The position numbers were made by a program, and so were the translations under genes. A stretch of 64,000 bases of DNA from Bremerella alba (GTDB taxonomy: Bacteria; Planctomycetota; Planctomycetia; Pirellulales; Pirellulaceae). The notes beneath the pieces were generated by a model. The model saw nothing but the letters and a program-made list of their open reading frames with translations. It was not told where the DNA came from and searched no databases. Every line of letters begins with the position of its first letter. The stretch's first letter is position 1. Of this stretch, positions 1-8,305 are shown in pieces. The DNA lies in NCBI RefSeq assembly GCF_013618625.1, contig NZ_JABRWO010000009.1:124001-188000 (forward strand), in the 5' to 3' direction.

Positions 1-149
1 CATTCAAGCTATCCGGGCCAACCCTTGGAATGCCGTTGCATTCTGACCGCGTACCCTCGTTAAAAGAGGTCTGAGGAGGCCTTACGAAAAAGCGAATGAC
101 GGTTCCGCAAGGTAATGGAAAACACGGTGAAAGGAATTGCAATCATGGA

Positions 150-255
150 TTGGAATGGGCGATTCGGATGAGCGAAAAGAACGGACGTCACGCGAGCGAT
201 ATAAGATACTATGTAAGTTCGCTACGCCTGGGCGTGAAGCAATTCGCCTCGCGGA
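150..255 (+). pseudogene. ISAs1-type transposase fragment
   Basis: A short stretch translates to a segment containing NGRHASDIRYYVSSL and GVKQFA. This resembles the conserved block just before the RGHW-I-EN motif of ISAs1-family transposases. After QFA the match stops abruptly and the expected HWGIEN block is missing, so this can only be a scrap of a decayed element. Nothing else recognisable was found in the first 320 bases. The match is from memory of the family. Confidence 0.4.
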
Positions 256-321
256 CGCCAAATCCAGGAGACGATGTTCTCCGGATGGAAACGACTCGAT
301 TCCTGGAGTCGGAATGAAACA

Positions 322-2712
322 TCACTTCTTCTCGAGGCGGGAAAGCCAGATGTCACTGCCCCCCAGCCCTCCCTCACGTCCTGTTATCAACAGCAATGCC
401 TTACTATCCTGAACTAAACTTGACAGACCGCTGCCGGTCTTGGCATTGGGAAACACTCGCTGCGGGGTCGACCAAGGTTCGCCCCAGTCTTGCCGGGTCA
501 CATAAAACAAACGATAGTCTTTGCCGCCCTCGGAAGAATCAATATCCATTGGATAGACGAAGATCCTTCCATCGTTGCTTAGCGATCCCAGCCCAACTGG
601 TTGGGCCTCATTCGGCAAGGGATCTTCTCTCACTTCTCCGAACGGCTTGTCCGTTGATGAGCGGCGACTTATTAAGAGAAAACTCCGAACGTCTGTCCCT
701 TCCTCTTGTGGTCGCGTTATCGGGCGAACTTGAGTAAGCCCATCTTTCGTCAGTGTGTAGTCGCGAAAAGAGCGCGTTGCCCAAGGGTCCGGAATCGATT
801 CTGACCATGGTTGGGATTGTGACGTACGCGTCGACAGCATATTGGATGCCCCCCGGCGAAATCGCAGGGTAAGTCCATCACCTGAGATGTTCGGCAGTTG
901 CTCACTATTACCAACCGTATTAATCGCTGCGGGCAAACGAACGGCAGCACTCCATTCTTCGTCAACCGAATCGCGAGTAGAAATCCATAGATCACGGTCT
1001 CCAGGCCGCAATTGATCTCGAGTTGAAGAGAAAACGATCGTACAGCCGTCATCTGTCATATCAGCGCTTAACTCGAAATGTTTCGAGTTCACGATCGGCC
1101 CCAAGTTTTCCTGGATACGCCAAGTCCAATCGCCCGTCGCCAGTAAATCCGCAGCCGCAATCGATTCGGTAAGCGTAGGGGAATTCTCACTGGATTTACC
1201 ATACCTCTGAGGCATAAAGATCGGACTGAGAATCAAAGCAAGGAAAATGGTCAGGGCGAGTACCGAGAGTACACCGATGAGCATTGATCGGTTTCTGCTT
1301 GTGATTGAGGGAATCGTCGAAGCCGGACGGTCAGCACGTTCTTGAACGTTTTCGGCTCGATCCCTAGAGAGACGGCTAGGTTTCGGATTAGGTGCAGTAA
1401 TATTGCAGGCATCAATCGCCTCCACAACCTCTTGCATCGACTGAAAGCGATCAGCAGGCTCTTTGGCAACCATTTGCTGAAACACCGCGTTGACCGACTG
1501 CGGCACGTCGGCTCGTATCTCACAGATAATCGGGATTTCGCTTTCCCGATGCCGTACTAAAACCTGAAAAACGGTATCGCCTTGGTAGACCGGGTCACCA
1601 GTCAGTAAATAGAAGAGCGTACACCCGAGGCTGTACACATCCGTTCTCGCATCGACCAGGTGCGAATTGAGAGACTGCTCTGGTGCCATGAAGGAAGCGG
1701 TGCCCAGTACCATACCGGCAGTTGTAATCTCACTTTCCGCGAGAGAACTATCTCGGCGATGCACTCCACTTTTGTCGAATTGCATCAATGACTCATCGAC
1801 ATGTGCAAGGCCCAAGTCCAGGATCTTAATCGTATCTTGGGTATTCAAGAGCAAGTTGCCGGGCTTGATATCGCGATGTATGACTCCGTGCTGGTGGGCG
1901 TAATCAAGCCCTACAGCTGCTTGGCGAATCGAGTCGACCGCCTGGCTGAGTGACATGGGGCCCGACTCTCGAATGATTTGTCGCAAGTTCTTTCCACGCA
2001 CGTATTCCATAACGAGAAAATTGATGCCGCGTGACTCGTCCGCATCATAAGAACGAACGACATTAGGGTGTTCCAAGGTGGCCGCTACACGCACTTCACG
2101 TCGAAAACGTTTCACATGGTCCGACGAACCCAACATCTTTGGCGATATAATTTTGACTGCAACCACGCGATCCATGCTGCGATGGATGGCCTTAAAAACC
2201 ATTCCCATTCCGCCCACATCGATCAAATCGACAATAAGATATTTGTCGATGAGTAGCTCGGGCTCGCCTCGCAAAAGAGCTGTTGCCTGATACTGAGTTA
2301 GCTTTCCTTCCTGCACCAGCTGAGCGGCAAGCGTTCGCGGGTCTGGCATCTCGGATTGCTCAGGACGATGATCGCTAACCGAATCCAACTCGGCCTGACT
2401 AAGAATTCCTACCTCAGAAAGCTTCGACAGGAATTGTTCACAGTCGACCGAAACGTCGTCGTCTATACTCAATTGTGAGTGAATAGGAGCGTCTGGGTCG
2501 GTCAGGGTGAAGTCAGCGATGGCCTTATCGGGAGATTGTTCGAGCGGATCATTGTTGGCGTTGGCGTGGCCCAACAGGGAACGAACATTTTGAAGAAGTG
2601 TTGCGTCTGTACCACACTCCTTTTCCAGCCAACGATCACGCTGCTGCTCCGGAATTTCCATCGCCGCCAGAAATATTTGCTGCAGTCGTTCCAGGTTAGG
2701 GTCGGTCGTCAT
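322..2712 (-). CDS. Serine/threonine protein kinase with C-terminal PD40-like propeller
   Basis: Membrane-anchored Hanks-type kinase of 796 residues. The catalytic domain spans about residues 158-430: glycine loop DVGGMGMVF, VAVK with the ATP-binding lysine at 187, catalytic HRDIKPGN at 279, DLG in place of DFG at 299, and an APEQ segment. A membrane helix near residue 480 is followed by a likely extracytoplasmic C-terminal half resembling TolB/PD40 propellers. The start overlaps the end of the ECF sigma gene by 17 bases, so the two are translationally coupled. ECF-kinase pairs are common in planctomycetes; the kinase probably acts in the same signalling route as the sigma factor (inference). 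The sensed signal is unknown. Confidence 0.93.
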   Translation of the reverse strand: MTTDPNLERLQQIFLAAMEIPEQQRDRWLEKECGTDATLLQNVRSLLGHANANNDPLEQSPDKAIADFTLTDPDAPIHSQLSIDDDVSVDCEQFLSKLSEVGILSQAELDSVSDHRPEQSEMPDPRTLAAQLVQEGKLTQYQATALLRGEPELLIDKYLIVDLIDVGGMGMVFKAIHRSMDRVVAVKIISPKMLGSSDHVKRFRREVRVAATLEHPNVVRSYDADESRGINFLVMEYVRGKNLRQIIRESGPMSLSQAVDSIRQAAVGLDYAHQHGVIHRDIKPGNLLLNTQDTIKILDLGLAHVDESLMQFDKSGVHRRDSSLAESEITTAGMVLGTASFMAPEQSLNSHLVDARTDVYSLGCTLFYLLTGDPVYQGDTVFQVLVRHRESEIPIICEIRADVPQSVNAVFQQMVAKEPADRFQSMQEVVEAIDACNITAPNPKPSRLSRDRAENVQERADRPASTIPSITSRNRSMLIGVLSVLALTIFLALILSPIFMPQRYGKSSENSPTLTESIAAADLLATGDWTWRIQENLGPIVNSKHFELSADMTDDGCTIVFSSTRDQLRPGDRDLWISTRDSVDEEWSAAVRLPAAINTVGNSEQLPNISGDGLTLRFRRGASNMLSTRTSQSQPWSESIPDPWATRSFRDYTLTKDGLTQVRPITRPQEEGTDVRSFLLISRRSSTDKPFGEVREDPLPNEAQPVGLGSLSNDGRIFVYPMDIDSSEGGKDYRLFYVTRQDWGEPWSTPQRVFPNAKTGSGLSSLVQDSKALLLITGREGGLGGSDIWLSRLEKK

Positions 2713-3256
2713 CGTCGTTTACCCTCTCGGCATGGCTACCTAACTCACGGTACAGCCACGCTTTCGCGAATTTCCAATCATTGTTGACAGAGCGAAGCGA
2801 AATCCCCAACTTGTTAGCAATCTCGTCTCCGGTCATTCCGCCGAAGAATCTTAACTCGACGACTTCGGCGGCACGTGGCATGACCTTGGAAAACGCCTCG
2901 AGGGCATCGTTCAATTCAAGGACATCTATCCTATTGGCGTCTTCCGTAACAGAAATGTGCAACGGAATTCCACGACCGGTTTTGCCACCGCGTTTCTGGG
3001 ATTTTCGTTGTCGTGCGTAGTCGACCAACAGGCGTCGAATAATGTTCGCGCCAGCCGCGAGCATCATAGATCGATCGTCTTCTCTCAGATTCTGCTGTTT
3101 CTGTAGTCGCAGATAGGCATCGTTAACCAGAAGCGTCGGTTGTAGCGAATGCCCAGGCGTCTCTTTCGCGAGCGCACATTGTGCTAGTCGGTGCAATTCG
3201 TCGTAGAGAGGCTGATTCCACCTATTTTCGCCTGATTGATTTGGTGGGTCGGTCAT
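2696..3256 (-). CDS. ECF-type RNA polymerase sigma factor (planctomycete ECF_sigma family)
   Basis: 186 residues matching the ECF-like family sometimes called Sig-70 X6. The N-terminal part has PGHSLQPTLLVNDAYLRL, followed by LLVDYARQRKSQKRGG (region 2) and a C-terminal region 4 helix-turn-helix around GMTGDEIANKLGISLRSVNNDW. It is the first gene of a two-gene unit with the downstream Ser/Thr kinase. No anti-sigma factor is visible, which fits regulation by the kinase rather than by an anti-sigma protein; that is inference from the pairing alone. Confidence 0.93.
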   Translation of the reverse strand: MTDPPNQSGENRWNQPLYDELHRLAQCALAKETPGHSLQPTLLVNDAYLRLQKQQNLREDDRSMMLAAGANIIRRLLVDYARQRKSQKRGGKTGRGIPLHISVTEDANRIDVLELNDALEAFSKVMPRAAEVVELRFFGGMTGDEIANKLGISLRSVNNDWKFAKAWLYRELGSHAERVNDDDDRP

Positions 3257-3576
3257 TTGTGACTTTCATACGCGAATTATAGTGTGATACTCATCGTCGC
3301 AACTGTGAATAGTTCCCTAGGCGTCGCAATGTAACCGATGGCTGATTGTCCCCCAGGAACATAAGTGGTGCAACTAATCAATAACTTTCGAGACGGTTCA
3401 TCTCGACCTGGTGTAGGAAACGATGCATCACTAGTGACCAGAATTCGATGACGTCTTGATGTTACCCCTCTGGCCAAACGAGAAATTTTCTCGCAAACGG
3501 TTGCACAAGCTCGGAGTAAATGTCGCCAAGCATGATGAGGGAAAGCCTCGCCAGACTTAAAGAAAAGGGGAAAGCC
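3257..3576. other. Divergent intergenic region
   Basis: About 320 bases between the start of the ECF sigma gene (leftward) and a small membrane-protein gene (rightward). It must hold the promoters of both units. I see no terminator hairpin or RNA gene; ORFs here look like chance. Confidence 0.5.
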
Positions 3577-4101
3577 ATGAACGAAAACGACCTTCACGAC
3601 TATTGGGCCTCACAAATTGATGGTTCACGAAACGTTGCCAGCCCGATGAGCATGCTCGGGGGACAAACCTACGACAACTGGCAAGGCCGGCAACCTAATA
3701 CAGGTCTGACCCTCTATGGAGGAGACGCTGGCAGCCTCAGCGGAAGTGGTGATTCGATATTCGACGCGTCTCGGGAGTTTGCTGAAGAGTGGACCGAATT
3801 CGTTTGCGAGCTTCTAGAGGATTGGTTCAACTGGGTTCCAGGTTGGGTCGGACTGGCTTTCAAGTTTTCCAGTGTATTCGCAATGCTAGTTGTGGCGGTT
3901 CACTTCGAATTCACTGGCCTCAGCCTATTGGGGTTCGCCGCCGCAGGCTGGTTCGTCCCTAAAACAATCAAGTGGACAGCTATCCTCACACACTACTTGA
4001 CCCTATGTCTGTTGTTCCTGGCCTTCTGGGCCGTCGTATTTATGGTCATGCTCGCAGCGGCGTTGGGGGGCCTCTGGCTGGCAGTGGAGCTGATCCGGTA
4101 A
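3577..4101 (+). CDS. Hypothetical membrane protein
   Basis: About 174 residues. I chose the ATG at 3577 (MNENDLHDYW) over an in-frame ATG 57 bases upstream because an AAGGGGAAA ribosome-binding site sits directly before it. The N-terminal third is polar and rich in Gly/Ser. The C-terminal half carries three hydrophobic segments (beginning around FSSVFAMLVVAV, LSLLGFAAAGW and LTLCLLFLAFW). No family recognised. The lipoprotein gene follows 65 bases downstream on the same strand, so they may be co-transcribed. Confidence 0.6.
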   Translation: MNENDLHDYWASQIDGSRNVASPMSMLGGQTYDNWQGRQPNTGLTLYGGDAGSLSGSGDSIFDASREFAEEWTEFVCELLEDWFNWVPGWVGLAFKFSSVFAMLVVAVHFEFTGLSLLGFAAAGWFVPKTIKWTAILTHYLTLCLLFLAFWAVVFMVMLAAALGGLWLAVELIR

Positions 4102-4166
4102 ATCGCGACAAAGTACAGCGATCGCCTAATTATGTGGTTCGAAGAATTCTCGGGGGAGAAGGTTGA

Positions 4167-6806
4167 ATGTCTATGTCTAAAATGCACTTACCTCACCAGT
4201 CAGTAAACATTCGTTGGTTTTCGATTGTCCTCATTCTGTTTTCGATCGGAGGCTGCTCTGCGGAGTCTCCCGTCGACGATGGCGATGCGGGAGTCTTTGA
4301 GGAGACCGAAGATGATAAGCGAGTCGGGCAGACGCGGAAAGCGAACGAGCATTCGAATCTGACCAATCTCAAGCTAAATCGCATTGGAAGCGGCTCAGGT
4401 ATCACGCCCGAGCAAATCACCGCTGCGGCAAAGAATACAGATGTCAACTTTACACAGCTCAAAGACATTCGAAGCAAGTTCTGGAAGACTAAACCTGACG
4501 ACTCTGAGTATGAGTCACTGCGAAAGATCTATGCCGAAGCGTTATTGGAGAAGGACATTCAGATTCTCCACGCAGGCATAGCCACAGGGAGCGATGGTTT
4601 TTTATCGAAAGTAGTGCGTGTCAGTCTGGATGGCGGAGTCTCAGAAATCGCCCGCCCAGCACTAAGTAGATGGGTGGATGGCATTCGCAAGCATATGGGC
4701 ATCCGCGAGAAACAGCGGTATCAGATGCTCGAGAATATCAATGCTTATGACCGTATCCGGTTTAACAAAGCCCTTGCAGCGACCCAACACCTAGCACAGC
4801 AGTACGAAACCATGCGTGACTGGGGTGAGTATGTCGCGGCTGGGCGGCACGAAGACTTCTACCCAACGCCAGAGTCGTATGTGGCCTTCGTCCTACTTAC
4901 CGATGGTGAAGGAGTCTCGCAAGAGCAGGCCCAGGCCAAGTATCACGACTTCGCCCGCATGATAGGCGAGGAGATAGTCTTGGTTGCTTCCCAGAAGCAG
5001 CGACTGCACCCGAAAGATCGCTACGGGTTTCAGGAGGGTAGCAAAATGAAACTGATGTATGACCTCATGCAAGAGATAAGTCGTGCCAGTGACGTCGGCT
5101 TCATTCTCAATAATTTCCGAATGTTGGCTCGCGCTGACGATCGCTGGGCAGAAGCAGTATCGGATTACCAAGAGATGATGCAGTTGATTGACTCGGAAGT
5201 TGCTTTGAAAGCCGCATCTCACGTTCGACAGCGTTCGGATGCTTCGCTTGAGCTCTTTCTTCGCGAGATACGTCAGCATAGCGACAAATATTGCTTCTTG
5301 GCCGTGATTGCCCGATCACATGGCATGCAGTGGAAAGAAGCCCAAAATCAGTATAAGGAACTGTGCAAGATCTACGGCGAGGCCACCGTCCTGAGGGTCG
5401 CAAACCATGTTCGCACGGCTAAGGTTGTACACGGTCAGTATGGATCCGAATACATCGAGGATCCGAGTCAATTGATCAACGGAGAGGGGCCTGACAAAAT
5501 AGCACTCGTGACGCGCGAAGAGGGCATGTTGACACTCTTGAAGTTAGAGCCACGCAAAGAATTACCAACCGAAAAAGAGAACAAGCCCCAAACGGCGATT
5601 TTGGATACGCTTTCTCCTGATAATCGTCTATCCACGGCGTCGCTTCCTGTCAACGTGCTCGATAGTGGACTGGCTGCCCATCAGGGCGGTGTAGCAGTCG
5701 GTCTTTCCGGCATCAAGCCAGGACAAGTCCTGGGCTTTACCGTCGGTAAATCGACCGACAAAGTCGTCGTCTTTGAAGTGGGTAAGACCGAGGAGCCGGT
5801 TTCTATTAGCAATTCAGATCTACTCGCATCGCCGGTTGCCTTGGATATGTCGGAACGATTCGTCATTGTTGGCAAGAGGCACGCGTGGCTTGGAGATCCC
5901 AAAACGGGCCGCGGCCCGCGTATCAATGCAGGCGAAGCGTATGTCTTCGATCGAAACACTGGCAAGCTCGTAACCAAGCTTCGTCTCCCCAATAGCCTCA
6001 TAAGACGCAATCTCGGCTTTGGATATGCGGTGGTTACCTATGGCGACTACGCTGCCGTAGGCGCGCCATGGGGTCGCGGAAAATTTGAAGATGAAGGAGA
6101 AGTTCATCTCCTGGACGCCACCAACGGAACCTATTTCACGAAGATTGGTATGCCGCGGCAGTATCAAGGCAGTCATCGCTTTGGCTCAGGATTGGCATCT
6201 GACGGAAAGACCCTTATGGTCTTAGCCACGGGCGAGGGAGAGTACGCGGAACGGGAGCCTGGCGTGTTCCTATTTAAAGCCAAGCATGCCACCTTCATCA
6301 CAAAGTTGGAAATCCCCAAAGACGATTCTCTTCAGAAATCTTTCGGGCAGTCGATGGCAGTTTCTGGAAAATGGGCTGTCGTCGGGTATCCAACTCATGA
6401 AGAAGGAGGATCTGCGTTGGTCTATGACTCTACCTCGGGAACACTACTTGCGACGCTGAAGAATTCGACGATCGATACGAATCCTAACGAGCAACCTCCT
6501 CTTGGAAAAAGCGATCTAGTTTCGCTTATCCCACAAAAAGGGATCCATGACAACCATTTCGGTAAGTCGCTTGCTATCTCAGGTCAGACTCTAGTCGTCG
6601 CATCTGACAAGGCCTTGCACGTATATGACGTGGCGACATCAACAGCTCAATATGTGATCCCCATCAACGACTCCATGAAGTCAAAGGGATTTAGAATTCA
6701 ACACGTGAGTCTTGATGGAAACATCATCGCAGCATCACTCTCGAACGGTACCGGCGGACGATGGAGCCATCATGTTATCAATACAGACGAATTCCGCATT
6801 GACTAG
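4167..6806 (+). CDS. Large lipoprotein with FG-GAP-like beta-propeller repeats
   Basis: 879 residues. The start at 4167 is supported by a strong GGGGGAGAAGG ribosome-binding site. A signal peptide ends in a lipobox (SIGGC, Cys30), so the protein is expected to be a membrane lipoprotein. The first half is helical and charged with no recognised domain. The second half, from about residue 490, has repeated units of the form FGYAVVTYGDYAAVGAPW followed by GEVHLLDATNG and similar, typical of FG-GAP/integrin-like propellers. It probably has a binding or structural role at the envelope. It lies next to an IS element and its third positions look less GC-rich than the recJ-nqr genes; no function can be assigned. 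Confidence 0.75.
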   Translation: MSMSKMHLPHQSVNIRWFSIVLILFSIGGCSAESPVDDGDAGVFEETEDDKRVGQTRKANEHSNLTNLKLNRIGSGSGITPEQITAAAKNTDVNFTQLKDIRSKFWKTKPDDSEYESLRKIYAEALLEKDIQILHAGIATGSDGFLSKVVRVSLDGGVSEIARPALSRWVDGIRKHMGIREKQRYQMLENINAYDRIRFNKALAATQHLAQQYETMRDWGEYVAAGRHEDFYPTPESYVAFVLLTDGEGVSQEQAQAKYHDFARMIGEEIVLVASQKQRLHPKDRYGFQEGSKMKLMYDLMQEISRASDVGFILNNFRMLARADDRWAEAVSDYQEMMQLIDSEVALKAASHVRQRSDASLELFLREIRQHSDKYCFLAVIARSHGMQWKEAQNQYKELCKIYGEATVLRVANHVRTAKVVHGQYGSEYIEDPSQLINGEGPDKIALVTREEGMLTLLKLEPRKELPTEKENKPQTAILDTLSPDNRLSTASLPVNVLDSGLAAHQGGVAVGLSGIKPGQVLGFTVGKSTDKVVVFEVGKTEEPVSISNSDLLASPVALDMSERFVIVGKRHAWLGDPKTGRGPRINAGEAYVFDRNTGKLVTKLRLPNSLIRRNLGFGYAVVTYGDYAAVGAPWGRGKFEDEGEVHLLDATNGTYFTKIGMPRQYQGSHRFGSGLASDGKTLMVLATGEGEYAEREPGVFLFKAKHATFITKLEIPKDDSLQKSFGQSMAVSGKWAVVGYPTHEEGGSALVYDSTSGTLLATLKNSTIDTNPNEQPPLGKSDLVSLIPQKGIHDNHFGKSLAISGQTLVVASDKALHVYDVATSTAQYVIPINDSMKSKGFRIQHVSLDGNIIAASLSNGTGGRWSHHVINTDEFRID

Positions 6807-6903
6807 GCTTTGTTCGTGTCCACGGTGATCGCTCCATAAATTATGTTCCCAACAGCACTTCCAGCAGGTTCTGATCGTTCCTGCCGACTTTTAGCCGTTT
6901 GTT

Positions 6904-6915
6904 TGACCTGACCCC
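6904..6915 (+). repeat. IS3 left terminal inverted repeat
   Basis: TGACCTGACCCC, matched by the inverted copy at 8176-8187 with one mismatch. It begins with TG and the partner ends with CA, as in most IS3-family ends. Confidence 0.85.
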
Positions 6916-6982
6916 TTTAACCGCGTCCATTCGGTAAATTAGTTTTTTGCTGAATGCATGCCCAATTGAAGGGAGATTTCTT

Positions 6983-7261
6983 ATGCCCAGAAGACGATTT
7001 TCGCCCGAGCAGATCATTCAACATCTCCGTGAAGCGGAGGTGCTTCTTTCTCAGGACAAGACGATTGCCCAGGCCTGCAAGGCCATCGGTGTCACGGAGC
7101 AGACTTACTACCGCTGGCGGAAGGAGTACGGCGGTGTTCGTACCGATCAGGCCAAGCGTTTGAAAGAGCTCGAGAAAGAGAATGCTCGGCTCAAGCGGTT
7201 GCTTGCTGATGCCGAGCTCGACAAGGCGATCCTGAAGGAGGCCGCTTCGGGAAACTTCTGA
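6983..7261 (+). CDS. IS3 transposase OrfA (helix-turn-helix)
   Basis: About 92 residues from the ATG at 6983 (MPRRRFSPEQII), preceded by a GGGAG ribosome-binding site; an in-frame ATG 36 bases upstream is less likely. The N-terminal helix-turn-helix ends in TEQTYYRWRKEYGG and is followed by a leucine-zipper-like coiled coil (LKELEKENARLKRLLADAEL), the standard OrfA layout. It recognises the IS ends. The last codons contain a GGGAAAC slippery heptamer at 7249-7255, positioned to give the OrfAB fusion by a -1 shift. Confidence 0.9.
   Translation: MPRRRFSPEQIIQHLREAEVLLSQDKTIAQACKAIGVTEQTYYRWRKEYGGVRTDQAKRLKELEKENARLKRLLADAELDKAILKEAASGNF
7249..7255 (+). promoter_or_regulatory. Candidate -1 programmed frameshift site
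   Basis: The heptamer G GGA AAC is in the correct phase (zero-frame codons GGA AAC) six bases before the OrfA stop. A -1 slip puts ribosomes into the OrfB frame, reading LLSPDKRRR and onward. IS3 elements make their active OrfAB transposase by this mechanism; the usual heptamer is A-rich, so this GGGAAAC version is less common. Confidence 0.7.
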
Positions 7262-7293
7262 GCCCGGACAAGCGACGGCGAATCGTCGAGCAT

Positions 7294-8118
7294 GTGCGAG
7301 ACGCCTTGGGACACGAGCGAGTCTCGGAACGGCGTGCTTGTCGCGTGCTTGGGCAGCCTCGTTCCACGCAGCGCCGTGCTCGCTGGGTTCCCGATGACGA
7401 ACCTCGCCTGGTCCGGGAGATGATTGAACTGGCCGAACAGTACGGTCGTTACGGCTATCGGCGAATTACTGAGATGTTACGCCGGAAAGGTTGGCAGGTG
7501 AACCATAAACGTATCGAACGCCTATGGCGTCGCGAAGGCTTGAAAGTACCGAAAAGGCAGCCGAAACGACGTCGGCTGTGGTTGAATGATGGTTCGTGCG
7601 TTCGCCTGCGGCCGAGTCGTCGCGATGAGGTCTGGAGCTATGACTTCGTGCATCACCGAACGCATGATGGTCGAGCTTTCCGGATGCTGACGCTAATCGA
7701 TGAGTATACGCGAGAATGCCTGGCGATCGATGTGGCTCGACAACTAACCAGCGAGGATGTTTTGGAGCGTCTTAGCGACCTATTCGTTCGCCGCGGCGTG
7801 CCGGACTTTATTCGCAGCGACAACGGCTCGGAGTTCACCGCCACAAAGGTCCGTGACTGGCTGGAACGAGTCGAGGTGAACACCTTGTACATCGAACCAG
7901 GCAGTCCCTGGGAGAATGGCTACATCGAATCATTCAACGGGAAGCTGCGAGACGAGCTTCTTGACCGGGAGATCTTCGACACGCTGCTGGAGGCAAAAGT
8001 GTTGATCGAACAGTGGCGAGTCGAGTACAACACGGTACGCCCGCACAGTTCGCTGGGGTACCGCCCACCAGTACCGGAGGCAATTCTTCCAGGGGAAGCT
8101 GCTTCCGCTACGCCGTGA
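7294..8118 (+). CDS. IS3 transposase OrfB (DDE integrase core)
   Basis: 274 residues if started at the internal ATG, but the OrfB frame is open upstream to the slippery site, so the functional product is probably the OrfAB fusion. It has an HTH_21-like N-terminal region (YGRYGYRRITEMLRRKGW) and an rve core with catalytic Asp in WSYDFVHHRT, Asp in RSDNGSEF and Glu in WENGYIESFNGKLRDE. It ends with the conserved YNTVRPHSSLGYRPP. Intact, so the element may still be mobile. Confidence 0.92.
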   Translation: MRDALGHERVSERRACRVLGQPRSTQRRARWVPDDEPRLVREMIELAEQYGRYGYRRITEMLRRKGWQVNHKRIERLWRREGLKVPKRQPKRRRLWLNDGSCVRLRPSRRDEVWSYDFVHHRTHDGRAFRMLTLIDEYTRECLAIDVARQLTSEDVLERLSDLFVRRGVPDFIRSDNGSEFTATKVRDWLERVEVNTLYIEPGSPWENGYIESFNGKLRDELLDREIFDTLLEAKVLIEQWRVEYNTVRPHSSLGYRPPVPEAILPGEAASATP

Positions 8119-8187
8119 GCACCTTCCCCTGGAAGAATCCTTGAAGAATATCACTTAAAGACTGGTTTCATTCGTGGGGGCAGGTCA

Positions 8188-8227
8188 GTCCCGAACGCAG
8201 CGCTCTACCAGGCTGAGCCACACCCCG
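8188..8227 (-). pseudogene. tRNA-Pro(CGG) 5' half, truncated by the IS
   Basis: Read on the minus strand the sequence begins CGGGGTGTGGCTCAGCCTGG and continues through a D stem (GCTC/GAGC) and anticodon arm strand CTGCG to the loop TTCGGGA with anticodon CGG, then C. The IS right end follows at once, after about tRNA position 39. No 3' half (T arm, acceptor) is visible beyond the other IS end. This is a dead tRNA fragment; the cell must decode CCG by another tRNA-Pro. Confidence 0.75.
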
Positions 8228-8305
8228 AAGGTGGTTGGGATTGCATGCGGATTGCATGAAATGCCCGGGGAATGTGGAGATTTTAATCAGCCGTTAAAGG
8301 TTCGG

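Larger units (their letters stand above)
6904..8187 (+). mobile_element. IS3-family insertion sequence, complete
   Basis: Element of about 1,284 bp bounded by imperfect terminal inverted repeats, TGACCTGACCCC at 6904-6915 and the complement of TGACCTGCCCCC ending at 8187. It carries two overlapping-frame genes (orfA, orfB) as expected for the IS3 family; the OrfA type suggests the IS407 group. The flanking triplets are GTT on the left and GTC on the right, so there is no clean target-site duplication. That suggests the copy has undergone adjacent deletion or rearrangement since it inserted. Confidence 0.9.

Noticed and set aside
1-321. ORFs of 73 and 91 residues at the left edge
   Set aside because: Overlapping in different frames; only a short ISAs1-like stretch is recognisable, so no intact gene is called.
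6861-6886. GCAGG...CCTGC hairpin left of the IS, considered as the missing tRNA-Pro T arm
   Set aside because: The loop is too long and lacks TTCGAAT, and no acceptor stem complementary to the 5' half follows.
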